NCBI RefSeq assembly: GCF_932274485.2
Contig: NC_065882.2
Coordinates: forward strand, 75,666,767 to 75,730,766
Reading direction: 5' to 3'
Length of the DNA: 64,000 nucleotides
From: Patella vulgata
Taxonomy: Eukaryota; Mollusca; Gastropoda; Patellidae
Shown: positions 1-10,562 of the stretch, in pieces
Numbering within the stretch: position 1 is the stretch's first letter
Layout of the letters: each line of letters starts with the position of its first letter
The notes under the pieces: generated by a model
The model's input: the letters and a program-made list of their open reading frames with translations, nothing else
Told to the model about the DNA's origin: nothing
Database searches by the model: none
Program-made: the position numbers and the translations under genes

Positions 1-117
1 CAGCTGACATTAGAAATAAATCTTGACACTTTTTGACAGTTTTCTTTTAAAATAAAACAACTTGCATTTGAAGAGGGGCAAATTATGTTACTCTTCAGAC
101 CATTTTCATAATTTCCG

Positions 118-153
<36 letters not shown>

Positions 154-598
154 ATTGTTCAAATAATTTAACCTGTCCGCGACATTTTACTTGGTAGAAG
201 TGGACGCAAAACCTCAGAAACGAACGAACGGGACACGCTCCTTCTTGTCTGTAAATGGCTCATTTCTAGTCATCGAGTCTGAAAGTGCCAACAATTTTCT
301 ATAAATGTTTCATTACGTACATTAATGATGGGCGATAAAGATATGTCTGAAAATAGCCTGACTAATAATCACTTTATTTGGTTGTGACTATAAATGGCAG
401 TATCTGTATGGCAGTATCTGATGGTAATATATTTAAAACAATCAACTAACAATAAGTTAGTAATAGAAGAATTAGCGTGGAACGGTCATTAGGCTTCCTC
501 TGTTTTCAACATATTGATTGAGTTGCTCAACCTGTTTTGTCTCTGACAGTATCAGGGGAATAAACAGGACAACAAAAGAAATATACGAACAATAAAAA
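1..598. other. Non-coding AT-rich stretch
   Basis: No reading frame with recognisable protein content and no repeat shared with the rest of the window was seen here. The only notable element is an uninterrupted run of 32 T at 121-152. Confidence 0.6.
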
Positions 599-639
599 AA
601 GTATTGATGAGTAGTCAACATGGCCATGAGACAATGGCC

Positions 640-1010
640 CGTGCTATAAGGTGGCTTCGCGCTATACGATGGTCCGGCGATCTAAGAATTAAAAATGTGG
701 TAAATGAGGCAATGTCCCCATGGTAAAAAAAAAGGAGGTCCCGCGCTTGGGGTTCCGTGCTATAAGGTGGTCCCGCGCTATACAGTGGTCCCGCGATCTG
801 AGAATTAAAAATGCGGAAAATGAGGCAACTGCCCCGTGCTATAAGGTAGTCCCGCGCAGGTTCCGCGCTATAAGGTGATCTGAGAATCAAATATGCGGGA
901 AATTTTCTCGTTTACTACTGGTGATAACAATTAATTGTATTTTTTTTTTTTAAAAAAAGCTATTGGTGATAAGGTAACGAGACCATGGTCCCGCACTATA
1001 AGGCGTTTCC
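640..1010. repeat. Degenerate tandem repeat built on CCGCGCTATAAGGTGGTC
   Basis: The motif CCGCGCTATAAGGTGGTC and close variants recur at least six times between 640 and 1,010. A longer block (ctatac-NN-tggtcc, then gatctgagaattaaaaatg, then aatgaggcaa) occurs at about 660 and again at about 778, so the larger unit is about 115 bp. Open minus-strand frames here are repeat translation, not a gene. Confidence 0.7.
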
Positions 1011-1045
1011 CCGTCTTCATCACCTTCAATAGGAGGCTTAAAAGG

Positions 1046-1480
1046 GAGCCCCCCCCCCCCATCTGAGAATGAAAAAATCCACAAAATGTTCGTGGTAACA
1101 CAAACCATAAAGTCTAACATATTCATTCAAACTTGGGTATAGCGTGGTTTCGAATCCCCGGTTGTACGTGACAAGGAGTAGGATCGCCTGTCCAACCTCA
1201 TGGGTTTTCTCCGGGTCCTCTGGTTCCCTCCCACTGCTAAAGACCCCTACGCGCAAGCGAATTATGTAAATAAAATTAAACCATATGTTAGTCCCGAAAT
1301 GACCTAGTTTGTGTCGAGTGGACGTTAAACCAGATTTTAGAGAAGGAAAAGAAAGATAACCAGCCCCCCATCTGAGAATGAAAAATCCCCCAAAATGTCC
1401 GTGGTAACATAAATTCTAACATTTTCGTTCAAGCTTGGGGATAACCAGATTTTAGAGAAAGAAAACAAACATATCCAGTC
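1046..1480. repeat. Duplicated 100-bp segment, first copy split by a SINE
   Basis: The text beginning ccccccatctgagaatga and ending in a variant of caagcttggggata occurs at about 1,056-1,138 and again at 1,364-1,443. The flanking ataaccagattttagagaa also appears on both sides of the SINE-A copy between them. The simplest reading is a tandem duplication whose first copy was then interrupted by the SINE. Confidence 0.6.
1139..1333 (+). repeat. SINE-A copy, 5' truncated
   Basis: It starts within the tRNA-like B box (ggtttcgaatccccgg), runs through the family core (ttttctccgggtcctc) and ends at gtggacgttaaacc without the usual CT tail. It lies inside the duplicated segment 1,046-1,480. Confidence 0.8.
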
Positions 1481-1826
1481 TGGTGTGATCCTTTTATAAA
1501 TCATCATGTTAATTTTTCCAGTGCGAAAGATGTGGTTTATGATAATGGATGTTATCGAACTGATTTGGCCATCAATCAAATTCGTATCGATTCACAGAAA
1601 CCCTCTCTGTTAAACGTATACGTGCAATGGTTTCCAAATATATAACCAAATTACACAAAAGTTATTTTTATATAGACTTAATTACATCAGGAGAGTTTTT
1701 TTTAATTATTTTTCTTGGTAACGTGGTGGGCGTTGTGATCAAAATAACTTTCCCGTCATGTCATTCTGGTTTGAGATACAGTGAATCAGGACCGATTGTG
1801 TGGTGATGTTATTGAGAGATGAATGT

Positions 1827-2138
1827 CTCAGGGGCGGATCCAGGATTTTCAGAAAGCGGGGGTGTGCTGCCCCCACTTGGTAGTGAAGGGCAATCAACTA
1901 AGTCACGTACCAGCTTGTTTCGGAGTAAATTACGATTTTCAACCTAAACAGACTGTTAATTTGCTTAGCAACATGAGTTTCGGTACCTACCAGCTGAGGG
2001 GTGATCATTTTTGTTCTCCTTTCCCGCGATAATATATCGGGCAAAAATTGTTTGCCACCGCAAAAAATAGTGTGTGTGTGGGGGGGGGGGTGCGACGGGT
2101 ACGCCCCCCCCCCCCCCCGCCCCCGGATCCGTGCCTGT
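1827..2138. mobile_element. MITE-like element with CAGGGGCGGATCC ends
   Basis: The left end is caggggcggatccagg and the right end is the near inverse cccccggatccgtgcctg, with long C and G runs just inside. TGTCT lies outside both ends, a possible partial target duplication. The end sequence and G-rich interior resemble non-autonomous hAT-like elements, but this is not proven. A related single end occurs near 28,768. Confidence 0.5.
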
Positions 2139-2429
2139 GTCTATTAGTGAGTTGTGTTTCGTGACTAGTTCCATATATAATAATACCCAATCATGGTTTA
2201 ATCATTTAATATGGAGCGATTTATTTTATGACAATATTTTATACTGTCTAAAGATTTCCATCTTACAGCCCCGAGCTCCCTTTGTGTGTCGTCAGAGATA
2301 AATTTCCGTTGTCACCAACATTGAGAATAAACACAGAAATTGAAACATGCGATCTTAGAATATATTTTATTCTGAAGTAACAATATCAATGCCAGTCACG
2401 TCAGTCATGCTGAACTTCATAAATATTAT

Positions 2430-2592
2430 AGATGGTCGAATAGTTTAACGCGTGCGTTTGAAATCACAAGGTCTGTCATTGAGTCAAGTGGCGTGGTTTC
2501 GATTCCCCGCTTGTATGTGACAAGGAGTATGGTCACCTGTTCAATATTAATGGGTTTTCTCGGGGTCCTCAGGTTTCCTCCCCGTACGTAAG
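2430..2592 (+). repeat. SINE-A copy, diverged, 3' truncated
   Basis: A tRNA-like head (gatggtcgaatagtttaacg) is followed by the B-box region and the segment ttttctcggggtcctc, ending near cctccccgtacg. It is more diverged than other copies and lacks the 3' tail. Confidence 0.7.
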
Positions 2593-2822
2593 CATGATAT
2601 CGTAATGTGATAGATAATCATCCCAAGTAAAAATTGTCATTCACGACGGTAGATTTATGGGTAGGGGATGAGGGATACACTATCTGAAGAATAAGAACGA
2701 GGCACGGCGGAAGTAGTTCACGGGGTTTGCGGGGATTCAAAGCGGTTTTGATTATTAGCACCTACGTCTATGTAACGGACTGTATCACCGAAACCCAATT
2801 CATTACCAGATTGTCTAACTCT

Positions 2823-2882
2823 TCCCGTCTTCAGTAGCCCTGTTGGTGCAGAAAAAGAGTACTTTAACCCCATTTCATTTGT
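2823..2882 (+). repeat. SINE-B 3' tail fragment
   Basis: Contains cccgtcttcagtagccc then tttaaccccatttcattt, the last 60 bp of the SINE-B family. The 500 bases that follow hold no gene or repeat that I recognise. Confidence 0.7.
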
Positions 2883-3388
2883 TACTCCTTCAGTTCTATT
2901 CATCAGTATTGTTTTTGGTTGACATAATATGACTCTTAGATGTTCCATTTGACCTTCCGTACATTTCCGCGAGCAAAATAATAAAAAAAGAAAAAAAGAA
3001 AGCCAATTAATCCATGCCACTGACGTAAGCTCCTTTTTTTCAGTGAAAAGTCCCGTTTTTTTTTTCTTAGAAAAAATAGACAGACAGAATTCTTCTGATG
3101 TTTGATTGATTGTTGATTAATTAATTTTGATATTTTATACGCCCACATTTATAAATTTGATTGCTTGGTGTGTAGCTTCGTTAATTGCTCATAACCCTTC
3201 GACAGTTCTTTTGTAGTACATGAACTAGAAATGAAAGATATTATCGAAACCTTTTCATTTTATTATCATATGGGATATAATGTAAATATTAAGAATCGTT
3301 TGAAAAATATCAGTGAAAGTTGTTGTTATAATTTCATCAATTAAAATACCACGGCAACTAAGTTATGCAATAATCCGTAAGGATCTAT

Positions 3389-3452
3389 GAAATGAAATGA
3401 AATGAAATGGGGTTTAACGTCACTTCTAGACCAGGCTAATGAAGACGACCAG
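3389..3452 (-). repeat. SINE-B 3' tail fragment
   Basis: Reads aatgaaatggggtttaacgt then ccaggctaatgaagacg, the inverted 3' end of SINE-B. The following 3,540-3,745 holds G-rich non-coding sequence with runs of 7-9 G and no gene. Confidence 0.75.
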
Positions 3453-3869
3453 AATGATCTAATACATATATATCGAATATCGAAGAGTCTCGATTGCCAC
3501 ATCTAGAGAGCTCCCCGCCCCACGCTTGGGTAAATGGAACCTGGGCCCTGCAAGGCCGTAACTAGCTCAGAGCAAACGAGGGAGGGGGGGCGGGAAGTGT
3601 TCTCAGGGGTGCTGTAAAATTGACGGATAATGTATATCTATTGTTTTTATGGTCGATAATTCTTTCACAGGGGAGGGCGAAACTTTTTGCAGGGGGGGGA
3701 GGCTGAATAATAAATTTCATTCAAATGGGCGAAGTTATGACTGTTTGAAGATGTAGCCTTGATCGTTTATTATCGTAGCAACTTGTACTTGACAACCGAG
3801 GCTATTGACAATAATCCATTTTATCGTTACACCTTTAACAGGCAGATTTAACTCTTAGATATTGCATCG

Positions 3870-4336
3870 TTAAAGGAGCTAAGTCGCTAACATTTGGGAC
3901 CTAGAAATTCACAAAAGTGTGTCTCAACGCATATAATACTGTAATATGAATGTATATAAACTGATTTACATTCAATGGTTTCCGTTTTTACTCCAATGTC
4001 AAATCAGTTATGTTCGGCAAAATAAGTCAGCAGTCTCAAGCGAGTGCAAATTTCAAGCGTCTAGTTATTCTAGTCTACATAACTCCATTTGATTTTGTGC
4101 AATGTGTCTAGCCTCGTCCCTCGAGTCTCTCAATACAACTGGGGCTGAAGCGCATTATGGTACACGATTCGTGTACCAATGTTAAAAAAATTATTTTATC
4201 TTAAATATCGGATATCAGAAGCTCATCTTTTCCCGGTAAGTTTACATCATCAATGTTGATTTAAATTGACCAATAATTCGTGTTTTCGATGTCGAAGATT
4301 TTGGAGGATTTTGAGTTACGGACATAGGTCCTTTAA
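3870..4336. mobile_element. MITE family D copy (TTAAAGGAGCTAAGTC ends)
   Basis: The left end ttaaaggagctaagtc and the right end ggtcctttaa are imperfect inverted repeats, both carrying TTAA. Internal landmarks shared with other copies are tatataaactgatttacatt and cgattcgtgtaccaa. The same sequence recurs near 6,176, 20,102, 50,966 and 63,238. No coding capacity is seen. Confidence 0.65.
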
Positions 4337-4360
4337 GCTTTCTTGATTAATACGATTTAT

Positions 4361-4417
4361 AGTTCCGAAATGACCTAGTTCGCGTCGAGTGGACGTTAAA
4401 CTCCACTTCTCTCTCAG
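4361..4417 (+). repeat. SINE-A 3' tail fragment
   Basis: Contains ccgaaatgacctagttcgcg then gtggacgttaaac and a short CT stretch, the terminal 55 bp of SINE-A. Sequence from 4,418 to 4,787 is AT-rich with no gene. Confidence 0.75.
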
Positions 4418-4787
4418 ATATGTTGACATATCCACTCCGAAAAATAATATTTATTATTTTTAAAAAAATTTGCCGCCCCCCCCCCCCAATTTCTAAAATG
4501 TGTCACTGGCAACTATGACCATCATTCAGTTAAATCAGTTAAATGTCACTGTTATGTCAACTTCAATTAGATGAATTGCGGTAATGTCTGGTGTTTAGAA
4601 GATAAACAATATATTTAATTTAGTAAATAGTTAATACTGAACTGGGAATAAACCAGAAATTATTGATCTGGACCTAAACCCCTCACTAAAAACATGATAA
4701 AATAACTCTACAATATAAATACCTTATATCAATATATATATACAGCAACGGCGTTAGATGAAATCAACAAAAATAAATAGAAATTAA

Positions 4788-5320
4788 AGGTACATTTCAT
4801 CGAGCAAAATTAGGTCATATAGTCGATCATCTGGACTAATTTGTATCTGGGCTTATAATGCCAATGGTTGTAGATAAAAAATTTTTTTAACAAAATGAGG
4901 AAATTAATGGTACATTTCATCGAGCTAAATTAGGCCATATATTCGATCATCCAGTCTGATTTGCATCTGGGCTTATATATAGCAACTGTTGTAGATAATA
5001 TAAAATATAATATAAAAACACAGATTTATATGGAAAACAATCACTGATTTTATTTCACACTACGTCTCAACAAGTTCCTCTTGTCGTTCTCAAGTAAGTA
5101 ATAACGACAAGAGGAACTTGTTGAAACGTAGTGTGAAATAAAATGAGTCATTGTTTTCCATATAAATTTGTGTTTTTATATTATATGTTCAATTACTAAT
5201 TGCCGTATAAGGATTTGTTGTAGATAAAAGAATTTAATAAGGAGATTAAAGGTACATTTCATCGAGCTAAATTGGGTCATCTGTTCGTTCATCCAGATTA
5301 ATTTTTGTCTGAAGCTTTCG
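4788..5320. repeat. Three copies of a ~125-bp repeat, interrupted by a hairpin
   Basis: The string ggtacatttcatcgagc followed by an aaattaggtcat-like sequence starts at about 4,790, 4,909 and 5,250. Each copy continues into a variant of gatcatccagactaattt and gttgtagata. The first two copies are adjacent. The third is separated from them by the palindrome at 5,006-5,186. Confidence 0.7.
5006..5186. mobile_element. Near-perfect palindrome (foldback / MITE)
   Basis: Two arms of about 80 bp are inverted copies with about four mismatches. The left arm runs from aatataaaaacacag to caagttcctcttgtcgtt, and a short loop near 5,095 separates it from the right arm. It lies between copies of a tandem repeat. 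A related palindrome is at 51,409-51,535. Confidence 0.75.
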
Positions 5321-6175
5321 AATTATAGATTCAAATTGCCTAATACGTCCAGAATATATTTAAGAACTTAATAATTGGAATGTCTACATGTATACATATG
5401 ACTTGCTATATTAAAATGCGTAAATATTCGAACAGGCATCATCGGAAGTAACGTGACAAATATAAGGTTTTTGGTAAAAATAACAAAAACAATATGTGTA
5501 TTTCCTTCAATTTAGACATGTTCTCCAATCGATGGTTATGTTTTAAGGATCGCGACTCAGACCACAGGATTTATATCCTTAAAAGTTCTGTGAGGATATT
5601 ATATCCACTGATATTCCAATAGCACCCTTTGAGGTGGGGACTTTACTAGGATTTTAAATCTGTTTGGCCCGCGATGGAATTCAAAGCTTGGACATCTTAG
5701 TCGAAATTTGATATTGATTTTGCAGTCATTTTTTTTTTATTTTTTTTTTATCAATATTTACTTCGATATTTTTGTTTCACAATCTAATTACAGTGTAAAT
5801 TATAACTTACTTTCATTTTCGTTTTCGTTTCCGACTCATGTTTTGCCTTATTATTTTTTTTACATTTACACTGCAATAAGATCCAACAATGTCTTTAATA
5901 AGATTTTGTTCGATTGGCCCGACCTGATCTTCCATCTAGCCAATGAACAGACGTTTTCGCTCGCGGAAGAATGGTTTTAACCAATCATAGTAGATATAAT
6001 TAAACTCTGAAAAGAATTGATAAGGAAGTGATTAAATCTTCATATAGTGGACCAACCACACCAGTGTGAAATGAAGGTCCAGTGCTGGTTTAACCATTAA
6101 GTTAAATAAGCACGTACTTAAGGCATCATGGTAATGGGGACGCCGCATAATCTCTGCTTTGTTAGAACCCAAATT
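5321..6175. other. Non-coding stretch, nothing recognised
   Basis: AT-rich sequence. The plus-strand open frame at 5,708-5,980 is a run of Phe, Ser and Tyr codons from T-rich DNA without a recognisable domain. I see no splice-supported exon or clear repeat. Confidence 0.5.
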
Positions 6176-6574
6176 TTAAAATATTCATTTCAGAATATGT
6201 AATATGAGTGTATATAAAGTGATTTATATTCAATTTAAAAAAAAAAAACAATTGTAATTTCTAATCAATTGTAATCCGTTCTAAACTTTTTTATTATTAT
6301 TTTTTCATTTGTGAATCAGCCATTACAATTTACTTTTACATTGGAATTTAGCATATGTTTTTCTTTGTTCGTTGATATTGCGCCCGAAGCGATATGGTAC
6401 ACGAGTCGTGTACCATTTTAAAACGGTCTTAAATATTGGATATTAGTATCCCACATTTTCACGACAACATAACAACACCAATGTGGATTTAAATGGACCA
6501 ATATTGAATTCTAATTTTTGTTTTTAATTTCAAATATTATGGAAAATATTGAGTTAGACACTTAGCTCCTTTAA
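6176..6574. mobile_element. MITE family D copy, diverged
   Basis: Shares gtatataaagtgatttatat, a variant of cgagtcgtgtaccat, and the right end cttagctcctttaa with the copy at 3,870-4,336. The left boundary is blurred by A-rich sequence. Confidence 0.55.
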
Positions 6575-6861
6575 TGTACGGATTTCAAATCAGCGATGAT
6601 TGCTTTTCATGTCAGTATATAATTATTCTTACAAACTAACTATTGATTTATATTTTTAATCATTTGGTTATGACATTGAAAGAAAATTATTGGATTATGT
6701 TAGAGATATTTTTTCAATTATCCCTAGTTTTAATTATCGGTAAGAGTGGTTCGTCCGTCGTATATTGTCGTCGCTATTGTCCGTCGGTACAGACACACCC
6801 TACAGACTTTAGTTCTTTGCAGAGTTTCGTCCAAGTTTCATTGTCTTTAATAATTTAGAGC

Positions 6862-7188
6862 AGGGGTTCCCAACCTTAGGTTGGTTGCTATATACCCCTT
6901 TCAATAAGCCATCATCTGATTGCAACCCTTCCAAGTACAACTTCACCCTCTATTATGAAACATTGTCATTATTTACAGATCAAAATGTTGTAATGAGGGA
7001 CTGGGGAAACCATTCGTGAGCGTGAAACAGGAAAGACGGTTGGCAATGTGGCTCTAGGTGTATAGATCAGGGATTTATATGTTTTTCATGAAAACATAGC
7101 ATTTTTTCAAAAGTTTTAAAGTAGTCCGCCATAGGCCACAAAAAGTGCTGCGCGACCCCGTCGAGACCATGAGATTGGGATCCCAGGA
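6862..7188. mobile_element. hAT-type MITE with 8-bp target duplication
   Basis: The 8-bp string tttagagc flanks the element exactly, at 6,854-6,861 and 7,189-7,196. The left end aggggttcccaacct and the inverse of the right end (ctgggatcccaatct) match at 11 of 15 positions. An 8-bp duplication and a caggggttcccaacc-like end are hallmarks of the hAT superfamily. The 327-bp interior has no transposase frame, so the element is non-autonomous. Confidence 0.8.
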
Positions 7189-7196
7189 TTTAGAGC

Positions 7197-7997
7197 GTGA
7201 AAAGTAAAAACTATTCTGTTTAACCTTAAAATTTGGTTAAAGAATCTGCCTATTTATTGGCTAATGCCTCGCCAACTTTCATCTAATTGAATCTTCTCCT
7301 CTTTAACGTTCACTGTCCAATTCAATCCAAAGACATTTTAGGTGGACATCGCCAGGAACCTTTATAAAACCCGAAATATTGCTCTTTATGGGTTTGAACG
7401 AAAACAATCTGATTAAAATACAGATCAATATTTCGTTTCGTTTCGTTTCGCTTTTTTACACTTTCGATGTACTCCTTAGTGTAGTAAAGACAAGTAAAGC
7501 GAAATTTTGAATTATCAAAATTGAAACGAAATAGGATCTGTGTTTTAATCACACTGGGACGAAAAATATCATAATTTGACCTTTAAACCCGAAATATTGC
7601 TCTTTTGTGAAACGGTCGATTAAAAAATAGGACTGTTGACGGAAGATATGATAAAATGACCCCGAGGGATGATGCTAAGTTAGCGTATTGATTATGGGTT
7701 TACTTGTATCAGCTTCGATCTACATAATAAAACAACTTCATACAAAACAAGTGAAGCGCAAAAAAGTGAAACCAAGCTCCATCAGAACTATCCGTTTTAG
7801 TCGTCTGCGGATTTCGCCATATTGATTTCTTTGACAACTTTCCTTTCATCCCTATTCGTGTTCATCCGTGTATTTCAAAAATAACAGGGCGACGGTGATT
7901 TACGTCTTTACTTGTTCGTGGTTGATTTGTATCATTGAGATGGTTTATCATTTGATTCGTATCATTTCGGAAAAACAACAGAAAACTAATCTGGTCG
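7197..7997. other. Non-coding stretch with a short direct repeat
   Basis: The phrase cccgaaatattgctctt occurs at about 7,370 and again at about 7,590, and a tttcg pentamer array lies near 7,433-7,450. No coding exon was recognised. Confidence 0.5.
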
Positions 7998-8008
7998 TTT
8001 CAGCTTAT

Positions 8009-8255
8009 GGGAATTTGGATGGCCGAATGGTTAGCGCGTGCGCGTTGTATCATAACGTCTGTCATTGAGTCAATTGGCGTGGTTTCGATTCCCCGGTTGT
8101 ATGTGACAAGGAGTAGGGTCGCCTGTCCAACCTCATGGGTTCTCTCCGGGTCCTCCCGTTTCCTTCCACTGCCAAAGACCTTACTATTGAAATAAAATTG
8201 AACCATGTGTTAGTCCCGAAATGACATAGTTTGTGTCGAGTGGACGTTAAACACC

Positions 8256-8307
<52 letters not shown>

Positions 8308-8311
8308 CTCA
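8009..8311 (+). repeat. SINE-A, near full length, with CT tail
   Basis: The head contains the A-box-like tggccgaatggttagcgcg and the B-box-like ggtttcgattcc. The core (tctccgggtcctcc) and the 3' end (gtggacgttaaac) follow, then about 50 bp of CT repeats. The flanks tttcagcttat (7,998-8,008) and ttttagcttat (8,312-8,322) look like an 11-bp target duplication with one mismatch. Confidence 0.85.
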
Positions 8312-8322
8312 TTTTAGCTTAT

Positions 8323-8784
8323 ACCGCGAAAAATAAAACCTTAAAACATTTTTATTGGGATTTAAAAATCAGATAATGGCCTTTAGACATCCAAGAAATG
8401 ATATTAAAATACGATTCCCAAAAGTAAAAATACATTTGACATTAAATTGACTTATGATTCCATTTTTTACATAGCCTGGAACCCACGAGTATACTCCTAG
8501 ACAGAGTATTATATATTATTAAAACGTGTACATTTGTATGGAATGGAGCTTGCCGTGAATAATTATGGACTTTCTGTAGGTTAACGATAAACGATCTGTT
8601 GGCAGGAGGCCAAGCAAAAGTTTCTTTACTTAACTTCAGCAAAAGTATAGATTAAAAGGAATATTCAGTAATTGACACAAAACACATAAGTTAGATACCA
8701 TTTTGGATTCGATATTCGCCAATACAAATGGTCTGTCGTTAAGATATTGACAGGCGATTGCCAGAAATTAATTAAACATGGCGT
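8323..8784. other. Non-coding stretch, nothing recognised
   Basis: AT-rich sequence between two SINE copies. No domain-bearing frame, splice-supported exon or shared repeat was seen. Confidence 0.5.
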
Positions 8785-8994
8785 AAATGAAATGAAATGG
8801 GGTTTAACGTCCTACTGTTCTGCTCCGACTGGGCTAATGAAGACGGGCATACGCCATATAGGGGCGCTACGGCCTACTCTTGTATCGAATTCCAACTGTC
8901 AAAGGATCTTTTACGTGCACGTCAATATGTACACGGGATCTCGGCTTTCGTCCCATCAGAACGACAAGACAGCTGTCCTTGTCAGGCCCTCAGA
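8785..8994 (-). repeat. SINE-B copy, head missing
   Basis: Reads from atgaaatggggtttaacgtc through ggcctactcttgtatcgaat to agctgtccttgtcaggccct, the inverted 3' two-thirds of SINE-B. The tRNA-like head is absent. Confidence 0.85.
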
Positions 8995-8998
8995 ATAA

Positions 8999-9080
8999 AG
9001 TAATTTGAATGACATTTTTAATATGTTCATTTTGCATTATCTATTTTTTTTTTTTTAAACTATTCTTGCGAGAATGATAG
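8999..9080 (-). repeat. MITE family C fragment
   Basis: The words agtaatttgaatgacattt and attcttgcgagaatgatag match the equivalent part of the complete copy at 48,865-49,258. It is wedged between two SINE-B fragments. Confidence 0.5.
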
Positions 9081-9081
9081 T

Positions 9082-9215
9082 TGGAATTCGAAAAATAGTA
9101 TGCCGGAACACCGCTGACAGGACAAAATGTCCCTTACAGCACATTGCATGGCGTAGGCGCATCTTCAGTAGCCCGGTTGGTGCAGAAAGGTAGGACGTAA
9201 ACCCCATTTCATCTT
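9082..9215 (+). repeat. SINE-B 3' fragment
   Basis: Carries a tggaattcgaaaaatag-like stretch, then cagcacattgcatggcgta and cgtaaaccccatttcat, the 3' third of SINE-B in forward orientation. Confidence 0.75.
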
Positions 9216-9330
9216 TATATTTTTGCAGCATGGTATTGGACTGTCGGACACAAAAACCCGAGGTACGATGGATTATGATATACAATGGTATAGAAATGAT
9301 TTCTCATTAATGAAATATGTTTTATTTCAG

Positions 9331-9507
9331 CCACATTTTATGGAGTCGGAACAACTGCTGAATGATCTGAAAGATGCTCAAGAAAAACTACGTCTGGAGA
9401 AAAAAAGACAACTAGACTTGATTAACCAGAGAAGAGATCAGATAAGACAACAAAGAACAACTCCTCGTCCATCTCCTCCTGCAGACGCATCCAAACTTGA
9501 AACGTAA
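9331..9507 (+). CDS. Last coding exon of an unidentified coiled-coil protein
   Basis: A T-rich tract ending tttatttcag gives a phase-0 3' splice site before 9,331. The frame then runs 58 codons to a TAA at 9,505-9,507. The peptide begins PHFMESEQLLNDLKDAQ, continues in a heptad-like, highly charged helix (EKLRLEKKRQLDLINQRRDQ), and ends in a Pro/Ser-rich tail (TPRPSPPADASKLET). This composition and the strong charge pattern look like a genuine coiled-coil C-terminus, unlike the low-complexity frames around it. I do not recognise the family. No upstream exon could be placed with confidence within the preceding 9.3 kb, so the rest of the gene may lie outside the window or be split into small exons that I missed. 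Confidence 0.6.
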   Translation, partial: PHFMESEQLLNDLKDAQEKLRLEKKRQLDLINQRRDQIRQQRTTPRPSPPADASKLET

Positions 9508-9950
9508 CATCGGTACACGTTTTAATTTCATTTTTAAGGTATGTTTTCTTCTTCTATTTAATCTTTTATTTCAACAATGTTCCATCTGATCTAGCGATTA
9601 GCTTGGCATATTTCTAAGTTTGGAGTTCAATCAAGGGGGTTGACGCATCATTATAGGGACAATAACACTCTTGCTGGGTTGACAGCTCCAGAAAATAAAA
9701 AATAGCCTTATTCTAAGTACTAGATGTGTTAGTGTCCTTCCTGTTGTGTAAATTATCCATTAAATCCTATTTTACTTGTCCAGAGGGTTCAAAAATATTT
9801 TTACGTCAGGCTTTTCAAATCATTTAGTTGAATTTTTCCAATTTTTTAAATTAGGTGTGTTAAGATGAAATTTGTATCATCAATTAATTGGAATATTGTA
9901 TAATAGTACAATTTGTTGACCAGAATAAAGATTGGGACATATTATTCAGT
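9508..9950 (+). other. Probable 3' UTR of the coiled-coil gene
   Basis: AT-rich sequence follows the stop codon, with the first clear poly(A) signal AATAAA at 9,924-9,929. No repeat element interrupts it. The sequence from 9,950 to 10,510 is non-coding with nothing recognised. Confidence 0.45.
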
Positions 9951-10562
9951 TACAACAAGAGTGGTATTGAGCCTTTAATCGATCGCAATCACAACCCAGA
10001 TCAGTAATAAACAGTAATTGTATTTCACACAATTTGTATTTGAAAAAAAACATTAATTTTTCAAAGTTAGATGTTGATATATGAGAAAAATATGACTGAC
10101 GTTTCAACTTAAAAAGATAGGCCCCCTCGCCCTAACCCTCTCCACAGTTAATTAAGAAAACAGAACTAAAATATTAACGGCAGGTGATTGTCTCTTATTT
10201 CAAGAACTATTCAATCACGAATAAGACTGTTTTCTAGGGTACCACTGTTCCAAGATTTTGCTAGAGGGCTTAGCACAGTGACATATGTATCCACATTGTC
10301 AGACTCTTGGTCCTGTTTATTTAAGCAAAATATTTCGTAAGTTTCATTTGTCTCGCCAAGACAAAATGTTTCAAACTTCTGAACAGTAGGTTATCTTCCG
10401 GTTTGGATTCAATCGGATTAAATAGTGGCTCAATAATAGATTTTAGCCTACACTTGGTCTTCACCGGATTTTGCTATATTCACCATATCATTGTAAATAA
10501 TGAATCGTTGTTGAACTGATAATCTTTTTAGATATATTCAACTGATAATCCTTTTAGATATA

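Noticed and set aside
2005-2301. Gly/Pro-rich frames on both strands
   Set aside because: They come from C and G homopolymer runs within a MITE-like element.
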